The notes: generated by a model from the sequence alone, not told the origin. A DNA stretch of 64,000 bases from an uncultured Verrucomicrobia subdivision 3 bacterium (GCA_903922735.1 CAIXUZ010000035.1:1-64000); one strand, 5' to 3'; positions 44,190 through 55,527 are shown, counted from the first letter of the stretch. Numbers and translations are program-made.

Positions 44190-44824
44190 TCTGCCTTCGG
44201 TTCCAGCCTGGCAATCGCCGCCATGATTTCATCGGCCACCTGCTGGTAGATTGCTTTCAGCCGCATCTTGTCGCAGGTTTTAGCCTCGGCACGCAAGGCT
44301 TCAAAGTTCATCGGCCGTCCGTATTTCACCACCAGGCGATGCGGCCGGGGAAATTTGTGGTTCCGCCCGTAAGCCGCGAAAGTTCCGAAGACGCGCACCG
44401 GCACCACCGGCGCGGTGGATTTGATGACCGTCAGGCCGATGCCGGAACGCGCCGGCTGCAATTGGCCGTCCTTCGTCCTTGTGCCTTCGGGAAATAAAAT
44501 GATGCCGGCCCCGTTCAGCAGCCGGTCCAGGATGTTTTTCAATCCCTTCGCCCCGCCGCCCTCGCGATCCACCGGCACGACGTTCCAGGAACGCAGCACC
44601 GCGCCCATGATCGGAAAGCGGAAAAGTGATTCGCGGGCCAGAAAATTGATGCCGCGCTTCAGGCCGGCGCCCACCAGCGGGGGGTCCAGAAAACTCGCAT
44701 GGTTCGAGGCCAGAATCACGCCGCCGTTCATCGGCACGTTCTCCGCGCCGAAGGTTCGCCAGCGGAAATAGATGGCGAAGACCGCGCGAAAAAAGATCCA
44801 GCCGATGCGGTAGCTCAAATTCAT
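44186..44824 (-). CDS. plsC: 1-acyl-sn-glycerol-3-phosphate acyltransferase
   Basis: The 212-aa lysophosphatidate acyltransferase-like enzyme has the HX4D motif NHASFLDPP, the second block PVDREGG, and FPEGTRTKDG with the third block PVVPVRVFG. A hydrophobic N-terminal segment anchors it to the inner membrane. It adds the second acyl chain in phospholipid synthesis. It is the last gene of the minus-strand run tyrA-aroA-cmk-plsC, a pairing seen in many bacteria. Confidence 0.92.
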   Translation of the reverse strand: MNLSYRIGWIFFRAVFAIYFRWRTFGAENVPMNGGVILASNHASFLDPPLVGAGLKRGINFLARESLFRFPIMGAVLRSWNVVPVDREGGGAKGLKNILDRLLNGAGIILFPEGTRTKDGQLQPARSGIGLTVIKSTAPVVPVRVFGTFAAYGRNHKFPRPHRLVVKYGRPMNFEALRAEAKTCDKMRLKAIYQQVADEIMAAIARLEPKAD

Positions 44825-44908
44825 AAAACGAGGATGGCGGATGGGGAATGGCAGGTGGAGCGCGGTCCTCGCGGATATGCTTTGTCCGGTTCCATCTTCA
44901 ATTCTCCC

Positions 44909-45574
44909 TCACCGTTTTTCTGCCGGCATCATTTTGCGGATTTCTTCCAGCAGCAGCGTGCTGGTCTGTTCCGAGGTCATGCTGGAGTTGTTGATGACTT
45001 TGGCCCCCAAGGCAATCATGAGCGGGGCGCTGGCGCGCTGGCTGTCCCGCTGGTCGCGCGCGGCGAGGTTCTCATTCACGCCGTCGGCGGTGCGGCGGGC
45101 CGTGCGCTCGGCCAGCGTCGCGTCGAGGTAGAACTTGTAGTCTGTCTCCGGAAAAACGTTCGTGCCGATGTCGCGGCCTTCCATTACGAGATTGCCGAAT
45201 TGCATGCAGTTACGCTGCGTTGTCTTCATCCATTTGCGCACGTTGGGCACGGCGGCCACGTGCGCCACCGCGGCGGCGGTCTGCGGCAGGCGGATTTCCT
45301 TTTCCGGAAAATAATCATCCACGAGCAGTCGCACGCAAGGCAGGCCGTTCACGTCGGCGCATTCGAGCTTGGTCTTCCAGCGGCGGCACGCGTTGGCGAC
45401 GGATTTTCCGTCATTCACATCCACGTGTTTGAGCAGGCAATACCAGGCCAAGGTGCGATACATCGCGCCGGTGTCCACGTAAACATAGCCGAGCGCGCGG
45501 GCGACAAGCTTGGCGTTGGTGCTCTTGCCGCTGGCGCTCGTGCCGTCAATGGCGATGACAATGGGGTGTTTCAT
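44909..45574 (-). CDS. cmk: (d)CMP kinase
   Basis: The 221-aa cytidylate kinase has the P-loop IAIDGTSASGKST, then VDTGAMYRTL, and the RDIGTNVFPE motif and VIDGR-like MEGRDIGT. It phosphorylates CMP and dCMP. It is between aroA and plsC, as in the common aroA-cmk arrangement. Confidence 0.95.
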   Translation of the reverse strand: MKHPIVIAIDGTSASGKSTNAKLVARALGYVYVDTGAMYRTLAWYCLLKHVDVNDGKSVANACRRWKTKLECADVNGLPCVRLLVDDYFPEKEIRLPQTAAAVAHVAAVPNVRKWMKTTQRNCMQFGNLVMEGRDIGTNVFPETDYKFYLDATLAERTARRTADGVNENLAARDQRDSQRASAPLMIALGAKVINNSSMTSEQTSTLLLEEIRKMMPAEKR

Positions 45575-45604
45575 TTGATCATAATCCTGCTCTGGTTGGT
45601 GATT

Positions 45605-46948
45605 TTAGTCGGCGAATAATTCTTCGTGCGTCAATTTTCTGCCGGTCTTCGCATCTAAAATAGTTGCCCCCAGCCCTTGGGGAGGTGGCCCGGCCACCTT
45701 CTGGAAAAAATTGGGAAACGTCTTCTTCACGCAGGCGGGATTTCTAATTTTTATGCCCGGCACTTTCAATCCCAGAATCGCAAAACACATCGCCATGCGG
45801 TGGTCGTTGTAAGTCTCAATCTCCGCGCCGTGAAGCGGCGACGGCCAGACCGCCAGCGTGTCGCCTTCCTCGACGACTTTCGCGCCGCACTTGGTCAGCT
45901 CCGTCCGTAATGCAACGACGCGCTCACATTCCTGCACGCGTAGGCGGCCGAGGTCGGTGAAGATCACGGCCTTGGTGGATTCCCGGTTCAGTGGCGCCAG
46001 GGTGATGGCCGTCATTATGCTGTCCGCCAGATCATTCAGCCGGGATAGGGTCGGCTGCATTTGAAAAATCGTTTGTTGCCGTTGGGCGTTGTAACCCGGA
46101 CCGACGATGGTTGAAAATCTGGCGTCTTGTTGCCATTGCGAATCCGTCTTCGGCCAATCGAAGATTGTTACTTGACTGTCTTTTCCCAGCAGCCAGCCCG
46201 CCCCCCAGAAATAACTCCCGCTGCTCGCGTCCGGTTCGATGTGAAATTCGCCGCCCTTTGGAAACGTTTCGATGAGCTTCGAGGTCATTGCCACATACGG
46301 CGATTCCTCCGCGTTCTCGCCGACGATTTCGATTTTCCACCCGCCCTGTTTCGCGCCCAGCAGCAGCGCCGAGGCAAATTGGGAGCTTTCCTCGATGCTG
46401 ACGCGGCATTTGGTTACCGCTTTCCGCTTTTCGCTTTCCGCTTTCCCCCAGATTTTCACTGGCAGTTTGTCGTTCCCCTTTTCTGATTCCAGATGATAGC
46501 CAAGTTCGCGCAAAGCCGAAAACAGCGCCACCTGCGGGCGTTCATGCATCCGTGGCACGCCGTGCAGCCGATACACGCCGTTGCCGAGACAGAAGAATGG
46601 CGCCAGAAAGCGCGCCGCTGTGCCGGCGTTGCCCACAAAAAAATCCAGCGGCTGCGCTTCCGTTCCGCCGTGCGGAATCCTGCCGCCGTTGCCGTAAACC
46701 GTGATGGTGCGGTTGCAAATCTCGTTCGGATCGGCCTCCACGTTCACCATCAGGCCGAGTTCCTGCAGACACTCGACCATGACCTGTGTGTCTTCACTCC
46801 ACAGCGCGCCGCGCAGGCTGGTCTCCCCGTCCGCCAGCGCGGCGAGAATAAGTGCGCGGTTCGTGATGCTTTTCGAGCCGGGCACGGTGACTTCCGCCTT
46901 CACTGGCTGGTCGAGCGGGACGATTTCGATGAGGTCGGGAAGCGGCAT
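45605..46948 (-). CDS. aroA: 3-phosphoshikimate 1-carboxyvinyltransferase (EPSP synthase)
   Basis: The 447-aa enzyme joins PEP and shikimate 3-phosphate. Motifs include VPGSKSITNRALILAALADG, GNAGTAARFLAP, GVPRMHERPQ and YNDHRMAMCFA. I start at ATG 46948; the open frame continues to 47032 but is outside the conserved start. It has a translated word-repeat insertion (46419-46446, giving KAESEKRKA) in a surface loop. Its start is 8 bp from the tyrA stop. Confidence 0.95.
   Translation of the reverse strand: MPLPDLIEIVPLDQPVKAEVTVPGSKSITNRALILAALADGETSLRGALWSEDTQVMVECLQELGLMVNVEADPNEICNRTITVYGNGGRIPHGGTEAQPLDFFVGNAGTAARFLAPFFCLGNGVYRLHGVPRMHERPQVALFSALRELGYHLESEKGNDKLPVKIWGKAESEKRKAVTKCRVSIEESSQFASALLLGAKQGGWKIEIVGENAEESPYVAMTSKLIETFPKGGEFHIEPDASSGSYFWGAGWLLGKDSQVTIFDWPKTDSQWQQDARFSTIVGPGYNAQRQQTIFQMQPTLSRLNDLADSIMTAITLAPLNRESTKAVIFTDLGRLRVQECERVVALRTELTKCGAKVVEEGDTLAVWPSPLHGAEIETYNDHRMAMCFAILGLKVPGIKIRNPACVKKTFPNFFQKVAGPPPQGLGATILDAKTGRKLTHEELFAD
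46419..46446. repeat. In-gene 'gctttcc' word repeat (aroA)
   Basis: Four words gctttcc/gcttttc follow each other within aroA. The 18 bp gttaccgctttccgcttt (46413-46430) recurs exactly in the gene-poor region at 21185-21202. Confidence 0.7.
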
Positions 46949-46955
46949 CGAGAAA

Positions 46956-47840
46956 TTATTCCGATGAAGTTGCAGCGCAGCGGCCGCACCATTGGTCGCG
47001 GCGTTCCTTGGCGGTGGTGAAGAACCGTTCAATGGTCTTTGCGTCGTTCCGCTTGAGCGCGGTTTGGAGGCGGTTCAATTCGCCGATAAATGCTTCCACG
47101 GAACGCACCACATTTTTGCGGTTGGCCAGGACAATGTCGCGCCACATCTCCGGCGAGCCGGAGGCAATGCGCGTGGTGTCACGGAAACCGGTGGCGCAAA
47201 GCGCGGCCTGCGCCTTCGGCTGGACCGGACTCAAGACCAGGTTGGCCAGCATCGCCGCTGCAACGTGCGGCAGGTGGCTGGAGCGGCTGACTAATAAATC
47301 ATGTTGCGCCGGCTCCAGCCGGATCGTTCGCCCGCCCATGGCTTTCCAGAAATTTTCGACCTTGCCGACTGCCGCCGCATTGGACTTTGTCGTTGGGGTC
47401 ACGACGCAAATAGCGTTCACAAACAAATCGGCTTTGGCCGCTTGCACGCCCATCTTTTCGCCGCCAGCCATCGGATGGCTGCCGACGAAATGCGCGCCGG
47501 ATTTTTTAAGCAAAGCCTCAAGCTCGCGCACCACCTCGGCTTTCACGCTGCCCACGTCGGTGACGACCGCGCCCCGTTTCAGGGCGGGGAGAAATTGTGC
47601 CGTCAGCGCCCGCATTTGTGCCAGCGGCGTGCAGAGAATGATGAGGTCAGCGCCCGAAACGGCGGCGAGCAGATCCGTCGTCGCAAAATCCACCGCCGCT
47701 GCCCGCTCGCAATCTTTCAGACTCGCCGTGCGCCGGACAAAGCCGGCGACTTCCCGTGCCAGCTTGCGTCGCTTGCACGCCAGCCCGATGGAGCCGCCAA
47801 GCAGGCCAACGCCAACCAGGGTTATTTTCTGAAACTGCAT
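46956..47840 (-). CDS. tyrA: Prephenate dehydrogenase
   Basis: The 294-aa NAD-dependent enzyme makes 4-hydroxyphenylpyruvate for tyrosine. The Rossmann motif ITLVGVGLLGGSIGLACKRR follows ATG 47840; upstream frame to 47963 lacks support. LIILCTPLAQ, TDVGSVKAEV, FVGSHPMAGGE (active-site His) and a helical C-terminal domain with SRSSHLPHVAAAML are clear. First gene of the aromatic run with aroA. Confidence 0.94.
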   Translation of the reverse strand: MQFQKITLVGVGLLGGSIGLACKRRKLAREVAGFVRRTASLKDCERAAAVDFATTDLLAAVSGADLIILCTPLAQMRALTAQFLPALKRGAVVTDVGSVKAEVVRELEALLKKSGAHFVGSHPMAGGEKMGVQAAKADLFVNAICVVTPTTKSNAAAVGKVENFWKAMGGRTIRLEPAQHDLLVSRSSHLPHVAAAMLANLVLSPVQPKAQAALCATGFRDTTRIASGSPEMWRDIVLANRKNVVRSVEAFIGELNRLQTALKRNDAKTIERFFTTAKERRDQWCGRCAATSSE

Positions 47841-48058
47841 GGCCAGAGCATAAAGGATGGCGGCGGGAGGATGAAAGATGGAAATATCGGCGCGGAGGAT
47901 TCCCCTCCGTTTAGTCCGATGATTCTCCGGTGCGGCGAGGACCAGGTGGCGCTGCCGCCGCATTAGAATTCAGCGTGAACCTGCGCCTTTAGATTTCCAT
48001 TGCCCTTGCCTGAATGATCCGGGTGGTCTTGAAATCATCGCCGTGATATGTTTGTCCC

Positions 48059-49267
48059 ATGAATTTCCCAGCGCCCCGCCAAACCATAGAAGCGGCATTC
48101 AAAATTCCATTGGCCGGTCGGCTGCTGGCGGTGCTGGCGCTGGGGTGGTTTTTCTCGCGGCTGGCAACGGGGGCGGAATTGCCCCCGGCCACCAATGTTC
48201 TGGCCCCTGGGCTCCAGCATTTTGTGGATGATCGCGTCATGGCCGGTGCCGTGGTGCTGGTTGCCGACCAGGGCAGGATTTTGGATGTCGAGGCGGTGGG
48301 CTATGCCGATCTCGCGGCAAAAAAAGCGATGCGGACGGATGATTTGTTCTGGATCGCCTCCATGTCCAAGTCCGTCACGGCCGCCGCGTTTATGATGCTG
48401 GTGGATGAGGGCCGGGTGAAATTGGATGACCCGGTGGAAAAATTTATTCCGGAGTTCAAAAAATTGATGGTGGCCAAAACCAACGGCATATTGGCCGCCC
48501 CCAGCCACCCGATTAAAATCCGCGAAATACTTTCCCACACCAGCGGGATGGGGTTTCTCAATGCCAGGGATAAACAGGTCATTGACTCGGTGCCGCTGGC
48601 GGAGTCCATCCAGCACGACCTGCTCGAACCGCTCTTGTTTGATCCGGGAACCAGCTACAAATATTCCAACGAGGGGATTGATACCGCCGGCCACATCATT
48701 GAGATCGTAAGCGGGATGCCGTTTGAGAAGTTTTTGCAGGATCGCCTGTTCACGCCCTTGGGAATGGTGGACACGACTTTCTTTCCTTCCCCCGCTCAGC
48801 TGCAACGGCTGGCCAGGAGCTACAAGGTCAATCAAGGCACCAACGGCCTTGAGGAAACATCAGTTTCTTACCTGAAATATCCGCTGGATGGGGCCGGGCG
48901 TTATCCCGCTCCGGGCGGCGGGCTTTTCTCCACCGCCCATGATGTGGCCCGTTTCTGCCAGCTGCTGGCAAATGGCGGTTCGTATGCGGGGAAAAAGTAT
49001 CTTACCAAGGAAGCCGTCCGTGAGATGACGATCAAACAGACCGGATCGCTGGTGACAAACAATTATGGTTTCGGTCTGTCCGCGAACGATGGCAGTTCAT
49101 TTGGCCACGGCGGAGCCTATAAAACCGACATGGTGGTTGACCATGGGCAGATCCGGATTTTCCTCGTGCAGCAGGCCGGTAATTGGGCCCGTGGCAATCC
49201 CCTGAATGAATTTACCACAGAAGCAAAAAGGTTTTATCCCATTACCACTGCGACCAGCGCTCGATGA
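48059..49267 (+). CDS. Serine hydrolase (beta-lactamase class C/esterase family)
   Basis: The 402-aa protein has a signal peptide (about residues 1-40; LAVLALGWFFSRLATGA). The active site follows the class C/PBP4* pattern: S-x-x-K as SMSKSVTAAAF, Y-x-N as YKYSNEG, and the KTG-like HGG in FGHGGAYKT. Such enzymes act as DD-peptidases, esterases or beta-lactamases; the exact role is open. It is divergent from the tyrA run. Confidence 0.9.
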   Translation: MNFPAPRQTIEAAFKIPLAGRLLAVLALGWFFSRLATGAELPPATNVLAPGLQHFVDDRVMAGAVVLVADQGRILDVEAVGYADLAAKKAMRTDDLFWIASMSKSVTAAAFMMLVDEGRVKLDDPVEKFIPEFKKLMVAKTNGILAAPSHPIKIREILSHTSGMGFLNARDKQVIDSVPLAESIQHDLLEPLLFDPGTSYKYSNEGIDTAGHIIEIVSGMPFEKFLQDRLFTPLGMVDTTFFPSPAQLQRLARSYKVNQGTNGLEETSVSYLKYPLDGAGRYPAPGGGLFSTAHDVARFCQLLANGGSYAGKKYLTKEAVREMTIKQTGSLVTNNYGFGLSANDGSSFGHGGAYKTDMVVDHGQIRIFLVQQAGNWARGNPLNEFTTEAKRFYPITTATSAR

Positions 49268-49407
49268 CTTAACGCTCCCTCGTGCGCTACGACTAGGTTT
49301 CGCGGGTGATGTGTTTTTACAGCTTGTCAGGCTTTTGGTTCATTCGTCGGCAAAAAGCTTTTTACCAGACTTGACGCAATCGGCTTTCGGTCGCATTGAT
49401 TAGTTAT

Positions 49408-52020
<2,613 letters not shown>

Positions 52021-52069
52021 CTCGAATGGGCGCGCGGCCAAATTGATCTGCCCACCGAGACAAAAGTTT

Positions 52070-52432
52070 TCAGTCCGTGACCGCGTGGGCTTTCAGCGAT
52101 GCGAGGTCCACGAACTCCAGCACCGAGATGTGGCTCGCCTCCAGCACTACCGGACAGGCATGACCCGCTTCAAACGCCTGTGCCCAGCTCCGCACGCAAA
52201 CGCACCAGCGGTCGCCTTCCGTCAGGCCGGGGAAATCATATTCGGGGCGCGGGGTGATGAGGTCGTTGCCTTGCAGCGCCAAGTAATCCAGAAACGGCTG
52301 GGTGACCTGGCAGCATACCGTATGCAGTCCGCGATCCTCCGGCCCGGTGCGGCAATAGCCATCGCGATAAAACCCGGTCACGGGCGATTGACAGCAGGAT
52401 TGTAATTCTCCGCCCAAAACATTCGTCGGCAT
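52070..52432 (-). CDS. DUF2237 family protein
   Basis: The 120-aa protein begins MPTNVLGGELQSCC and contains GFYRDGYCRTGPEDRGLHTVC (in part), the run ITPRPEYDFPGLTEGDRWCVC and PVVLEASH, all typical of DUF2237. Function unknown. Conserved Cys residues suggest a metal or redox role (inference). It is convergent to clpB. I use ATG 52432; a longer frame goes to 52456. Confidence 0.9.
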   Translation of the reverse strand: MPTNVLGGELQSCCQSPVTGFYRDGYCRTGPEDRGLHTVCCQVTQPFLDYLALQGNDLITPRPEYDFPGLTEGDRWCVCVRSWAQAFEAGHACPVVLEASHISVLEFVDLASLKAHAVTD

Positions 52433-52499
52433 AAAGGGAGTGTGCCGTAACCGCACTGGTGGTCAAGCGACGCTTGGGAGGGCCGCCGGTTGATCAGCC

Positions 52500-52640
52500 C
52501 TGATGTTGATCGTTGCTGACTTTTTCCAGCCAGTCCACAGCCTTTTCCCAGGCAAAAAGCGTCACAATAGCGGTGATGTTTTTGCAAGGAAGATGAGACC
52601 TGCTTTGTCGTCGAGCTGGTCCTGAATGGTGGCGGAGCGC
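52500..52640 (-). pseudogene. Decayed copy of cupin 3' end (copy A)
   Basis: Sequence parallels the last part of the cupin gene at 53085-53150: gctgactttttccagccagtccac and gtcgagctggtcctgaatgg (each given in part here) match its end. It is interrupted by a 55-62 bp insert (about 52543-52605) that also occurs in copy C near 54728-54788. No intact frame. Confidence 0.65.
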
Positions 52641-52758
52641 CTTGACCGTGGATGTCTTGGCGCGGGGGCGATTGACTCCAGCGTGTGGTTGTGCCGGTGC
52701 GTTGGGGTTGGATCTGCAATTTCGGCTTCCCAAGCCAATAATCCCCGGTTTTAGTCAA

Positions 52759-53031
52759 TTTCCGCGAAAAAACTGTCTCGTAAAGTGATTTCCCAGTCTT
52801 GGGAAACGGTTTTCCTGTCTTGGGAAGTGAGAAAAGTATCTTGGGAAACGAGAAAACTGTCTTGGGAAATCATATCTTGTGGCGCTATTTCCAAAATAGC
52901 GCCACGGTTACTCGTTTTGTGAGACTGGGAAACGACTTCCCAAGACTGGGAAATGACTTTCCAACACTGGGAAATGGTTTCCCGACATTGGAAAATGGCT
53001 TGGTGAGTCCGGGAAACGGGTTTGTAAGGTT
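52759..53031. repeat. 21-bp phased repeat array with central hairpin
   Basis: Thirteen 21-bp units, of which eight start with gggaa or a close variant at 52801, 52822, 52843, 52864, 52927, 52948, 52969 and 53011. Left units resemble gggaaacgagaaaactgtct; right units gggaaatgactttccaacac. The centre holds a perfect hairpin, ggcgctattt (52881-52890) with aaatagcgcc (52894-52903). The spacing across the hairpin (52864 to 52927) is exactly 3 x 21. Confidence 0.85.
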
Positions 53032-53072
53032 GTCCGACGATTGGCCGGGACCACAACGCGGCTGTTCAGGTG

Positions 53073-53468
53073 TCAACCGGAATATTGCTCGTCGCTGACT
53101 TGTTCCAGCCAGTCCACCGCCTTGCCGTCGAGTTGTTCCTGAATGGCGATGTGCGTCATGGCCGTGGCGGGCGCGGCGCCGTGCCAATGCTTCTCCCTCG
53201 GCGGAAACCAGACGATGTCGCCGGGCCGGATTTCTTCAATCGGTCCGCCCCAGCGTTGCGCGCGGCCGCAGCCGGCGGTGACGATGAGCGTCTGGCCGAG
53301 CGGATGCGTGTGCCACGCGGTGCGCGCGCCGGGTTCAAACGTGACGATCGCGCCGCTGACCCGCGCGGCATCGCTGCCTTTGAACGGCGAATCAATGCGC
53401 ACCGCGCCGGTGAACCAATCCGCCGGCCCTTTGGCGGCAGGCTGAGAGCCAGCTCGAATAATGTTCAT
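53073..53468 (-). CDS. Cupin domain-containing protein
   Basis: The 131-aa single cupin has the two metal motifs: G-x5-H-x-H as [14 protein letters not shown] and, in the second motif, [17 protein letters not shown]. It resembles the (R)-mandelonitrile lyase/carboxymuconolactone-type cupins next to oxidoreductases; the substrate is unknown. The gene lies 13 bp downstream of the alcohol dehydrogenase gene (co-transcribed). Its 3' end recurs twice nearby as damaged copies. Confidence 0.88.
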   Translation of the reverse strand: MNIIRAGSQPAAKGPADWFTGAVRIDSPFKGSDAARVSGAIVTFEPGARTAWHTHPLGQTLIVTAGCGRAQRWGGPIEEIRPGDIVWFPPREKHWHGAAPATAMTHIAIQEQLDGKAVDWLEQVSDEQYSG

Positions 53469-53481
53469 ATCTTAATGCTGG

Positions 53482-54531
53482 TTATTCCGTCTTGAGCGTA
53501 GCCATGTCGATTACGAAGCGGTATTTCACGTCGCTCTTTAGCATGCGCTCGTAGGCGGTGTTGATCTCGTCCATGCGGATCATTTCGATGTCGCAGGTGA
53601 TGTTGTGTTGGCCACAGAAATCCAGCATCTCCTGCGTTTCGGGCAGGCCGCCGATGAGCGACCCGGAGAAGGAGCGGCGCCGGAAGATCAGCGGAAACGC
53701 CGCCACCGGCAGCGGCTTTTCGGGCGCGCCGACCAGCGTCAGGTTGCCGTCGCGTTTCAACAGGTTCAAGTAGGCGTTGATGTCGTGGGTGGCGGATACC
53801 GCATCCAGGATGAAGTCGAAGCTGCCGGCGTGCGCGGCCATCTGGGTCTCGTCCTTGGAAATGACGACCTCGTGGGCGCCGAGGCGTTTGCCGTCCGCCA
53901 CTTTGCCCGGCGACGTGGTGAACAGCACGACGTGGGCGCCGAAGGCTTTGGCGAATTTGACGCCCATGTGGCCAAGACCGCCGAGGCCGACGATGCCGAC
54001 CTTCTGGCCGGGACCAACCTTCCAGTGGCGCAGCGGGGAATACGTGGTTATGCCCGCGCAGAGTAGCGGCGCGGCGGCGGCGAGGTTGAGGTTGGCTGGC
54101 ATCCGGAGCACGAAATCCTCCGTCACGACGATGCTCTGCGAATAACCGCCGAGCGTCGGGGCGTTGAGATGCTTGTCCAGGCTGCCGTAGGTCATCGTCA
54201 TGTCCGCGCAGAATTGTTCCAGGCCTGAGCGGCAGTCGGGGCAGGTGCGGCACGAGTCCACCAGACAGCCCACGCCGACGGTGTCCCCGACCTTGAACTT
54301 CTTCACGCCGCCGCCGACCGCCGTCACGCGGCCGACGATCTCGTGACCCGGCACGGCCGGATACTGGGTGAAGTTCCACTCGTTGCGGGCGTAATGGAGA
54401 TCGGAGTGGCAGACGCCGCAAAAGAGAATTTCAATCTGAACGTCGCTGGCGGTCGGCTGGCGGCGGTTGATCTGGGTGGAAGCCAGCAGCGCAGTGGCGC
54501 TGGCGGCGGAGTAGGCTTTGACTTGATTCAT
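53482..54531 (-). CDS. NAD(P)-dependent zinc alcohol dehydrogenase
   Basis: The 349-aa MDR enzyme is of the cinnamyl-alcohol/YahK type. It has the catalytic zinc motif FCGVCHSDLHYARNEW and PGHEIVGRV, the structural zinc four-Cys loop GCLVDSCRTCPDCRSGLEQFC (in part), and the Rossmann GLGGLGHMGVKFAKA. It reduces aldehydes or oxidises alcohols. With the cupin it forms a two-gene unit. Confidence 0.93.
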   Translation of the reverse strand: MNQVKAYSAASATALLASTQINRRQPTASDVQIEILFCGVCHSDLHYARNEWNFTQYPAVPGHEIVGRVTAVGGGVKKFKVGDTVGVGCLVDSCRTCPDCRSGLEQFCADMTMTYGSLDKHLNAPTLGGYSQSIVVTEDFVLRMPANLNLAAAAPLLCAGITTYSPLRHWKVGPGQKVGIVGLGGLGHMGVKFAKAFGAHVVLFTTSPGKVADGKRLGAHEVVISKDETQMAAHAGSFDFILDAVSATHDINAYLNLLKRDGNLTLVGAPEKPLPVAAFPLIFRRRSFSGSLIGGLPETQEMLDFCGQHNITCDIEMIRMDEINTAYERMLKSDVKYRFVIDMATLKTE

Positions 54532-54689
54532 AAATAAATGGCGGATTTTAATTAATGGTTGAGAGGAGCTTAGCGCATTTGCGCCCGGCTGTCGCCTGCG
54601 GTCTTACCCCACCGTTTGCGGGATCGGTGCGCGAACCTACGCGTCAATCTTTCGGCGTCTTGACTCTGAGATTCTTGGCGTTAATTAGG

Positions 54690-54880
54690 CTGGTATTGTT
54701 CGACCTTTTTCCAATCGGTCCACAGCTTTCTTCGAGCAAAAAGCCTCGCAAAAGCGGTGACATTTGTGCAAGGAAAAGGAAACCTGCTTTGCCGTCGAGC
54801 AGTTCTTGAATGGCGATGGGCGTCAGGGCCGTGGTGGGCGTGGCGGGGTGGTGTATTGCGCGAGCAGTTCCTTCGCGCAC
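54690..54880 (-). pseudogene. Decayed copy of cupin 3' end (copy C)
   Basis: On the minus strand it reads HHPATPTTALTPIAIQELLDGKA, which parallels [22 protein letters not shown] in the intact cupin. Then comes the insert shared with copy A (about 54728-54788) and a decayed DWLE-type end. It overlaps the last codons of the GH75 gene. Confidence 0.65.
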
Positions 54881-55527
54881 CGAACGCCGATTTCAACGGC
54901 GAGCTGGTGGTTGGCGTAATCTTTCGGATTCGTGATGCGGCCGCTGGCACCGGTGAAAACGAGGTAAGTGACCGGGCCTTCCGTGCCGCCGGTTTTGGGA
55001 TCGGCATTCACGCCGAGCAATTTCGCCGTGGCAATGGACGCTTCGCCGATGAGACCTTTGACGCCGCATTCGTCGAGGAACACGGCATATATCACCTGAT
55101 TGGAATAAATGACGGCGGCGACCTGGCCGATTTCGATGCCGCGTTTTTTGGAATTGGCGGGCTTGCCGGCGGGTATCACAAAATACGGCGTTTCGTCGGC
55201 GGCAATGTCGGTATCGCAGCTCAATTCGTTCTGAAAATCCGGGTCGCGTAGTTTGTTGCAGAGCGGGGTTTCGCGTCCGTCAGAATCAATGTCCATGTCG
55301 GCGGTCCAGAACGTGGCGTTCGTCAGGCTGAACAGGGAGACGTTCTTCGGCTTGTCCGGCTGGCAGCGGAATTGGTTTTTGGTTTCCGGGATAAGCTCGC
55401 CGTGGCGGGTTAGAGCTAGCAATTGCCCGGCGGTGACAACGCCTTCGCTGCCGGCAAAATTTCTTGAGGCGCACGCCGTAATGATCCCGGTAAGGAGAAG
55501 GCAAAGACGCAGGGAATGTGTATTCAT
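54823..55527 (-). CDS. GH75 chitosanase-like secreted protein
   Basis: The 234-aa protein has a signal peptide with a possible lipobox (TACA, Cys19). The GH75 pattern is visible: FWTADMDIDSDGRET, ETPYFVIPAG, IEIGQVAAVIYSNQVIYAVFLDE, IGEASIATAKLLG and TGGTEGPVTYLVF. The acidic residues in DE-C-G and GEAS are the likely catalytic pair. Start chosen at ATG 55527. The last residues (TTPPRPPRP) are encoded by cupin-remnant sequence, so the native C-terminus was probably lost or extended. Confidence 0.85.
   Translation of the reverse strand: MNTHSLRLCLLLTGIITACASRNFAGSEGVVTAGQLLALTRHGELIPETKNQFRCQPDKPKNVSLFSLTNATFWTADMDIDSDGRETPLCNKLRDPDFQNELSCDTDIAADETPYFVIPAGKPANSKKRGIEIGQVAAVIYSNQVIYAVFLDECGVKGLIGEASIATAKLLGVNADPKTGGTEGPVTYLVFTGASGRITNPKDYANHQLAVEIGVRCAKELLAQYTTPPRPPRP

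Larger units (their letters stand above)
52433..53072. other. Intergenic region with cupin remnant and 21-bp array
   Basis: No intact gene here. It holds a decayed copy of the cupin 3' end (52500-52640), then a unique stretch, then the 21-bp phased array (52759-53031). Small open frames on both strands follow from the 21-bp period. Confidence 0.7.

Noticed and set aside
52759..53031. CRISPR array
   Set aside because: Units are contiguous 21-mers with no unique spacers, and there are no cas genes.
52751..53098. Open frames of about 100 aa on both strands through the 21-bp array
   Set aside because: Both follow from a period divisible by three; neither has codon-use or start support, so they were not called as genes.
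54644..54880. Small 78-aa gene on minus strand
   Set aside because: Its first half is a remnant of the cupin C-terminus and the rest is insert; it is a decayed copy rather than a gene.
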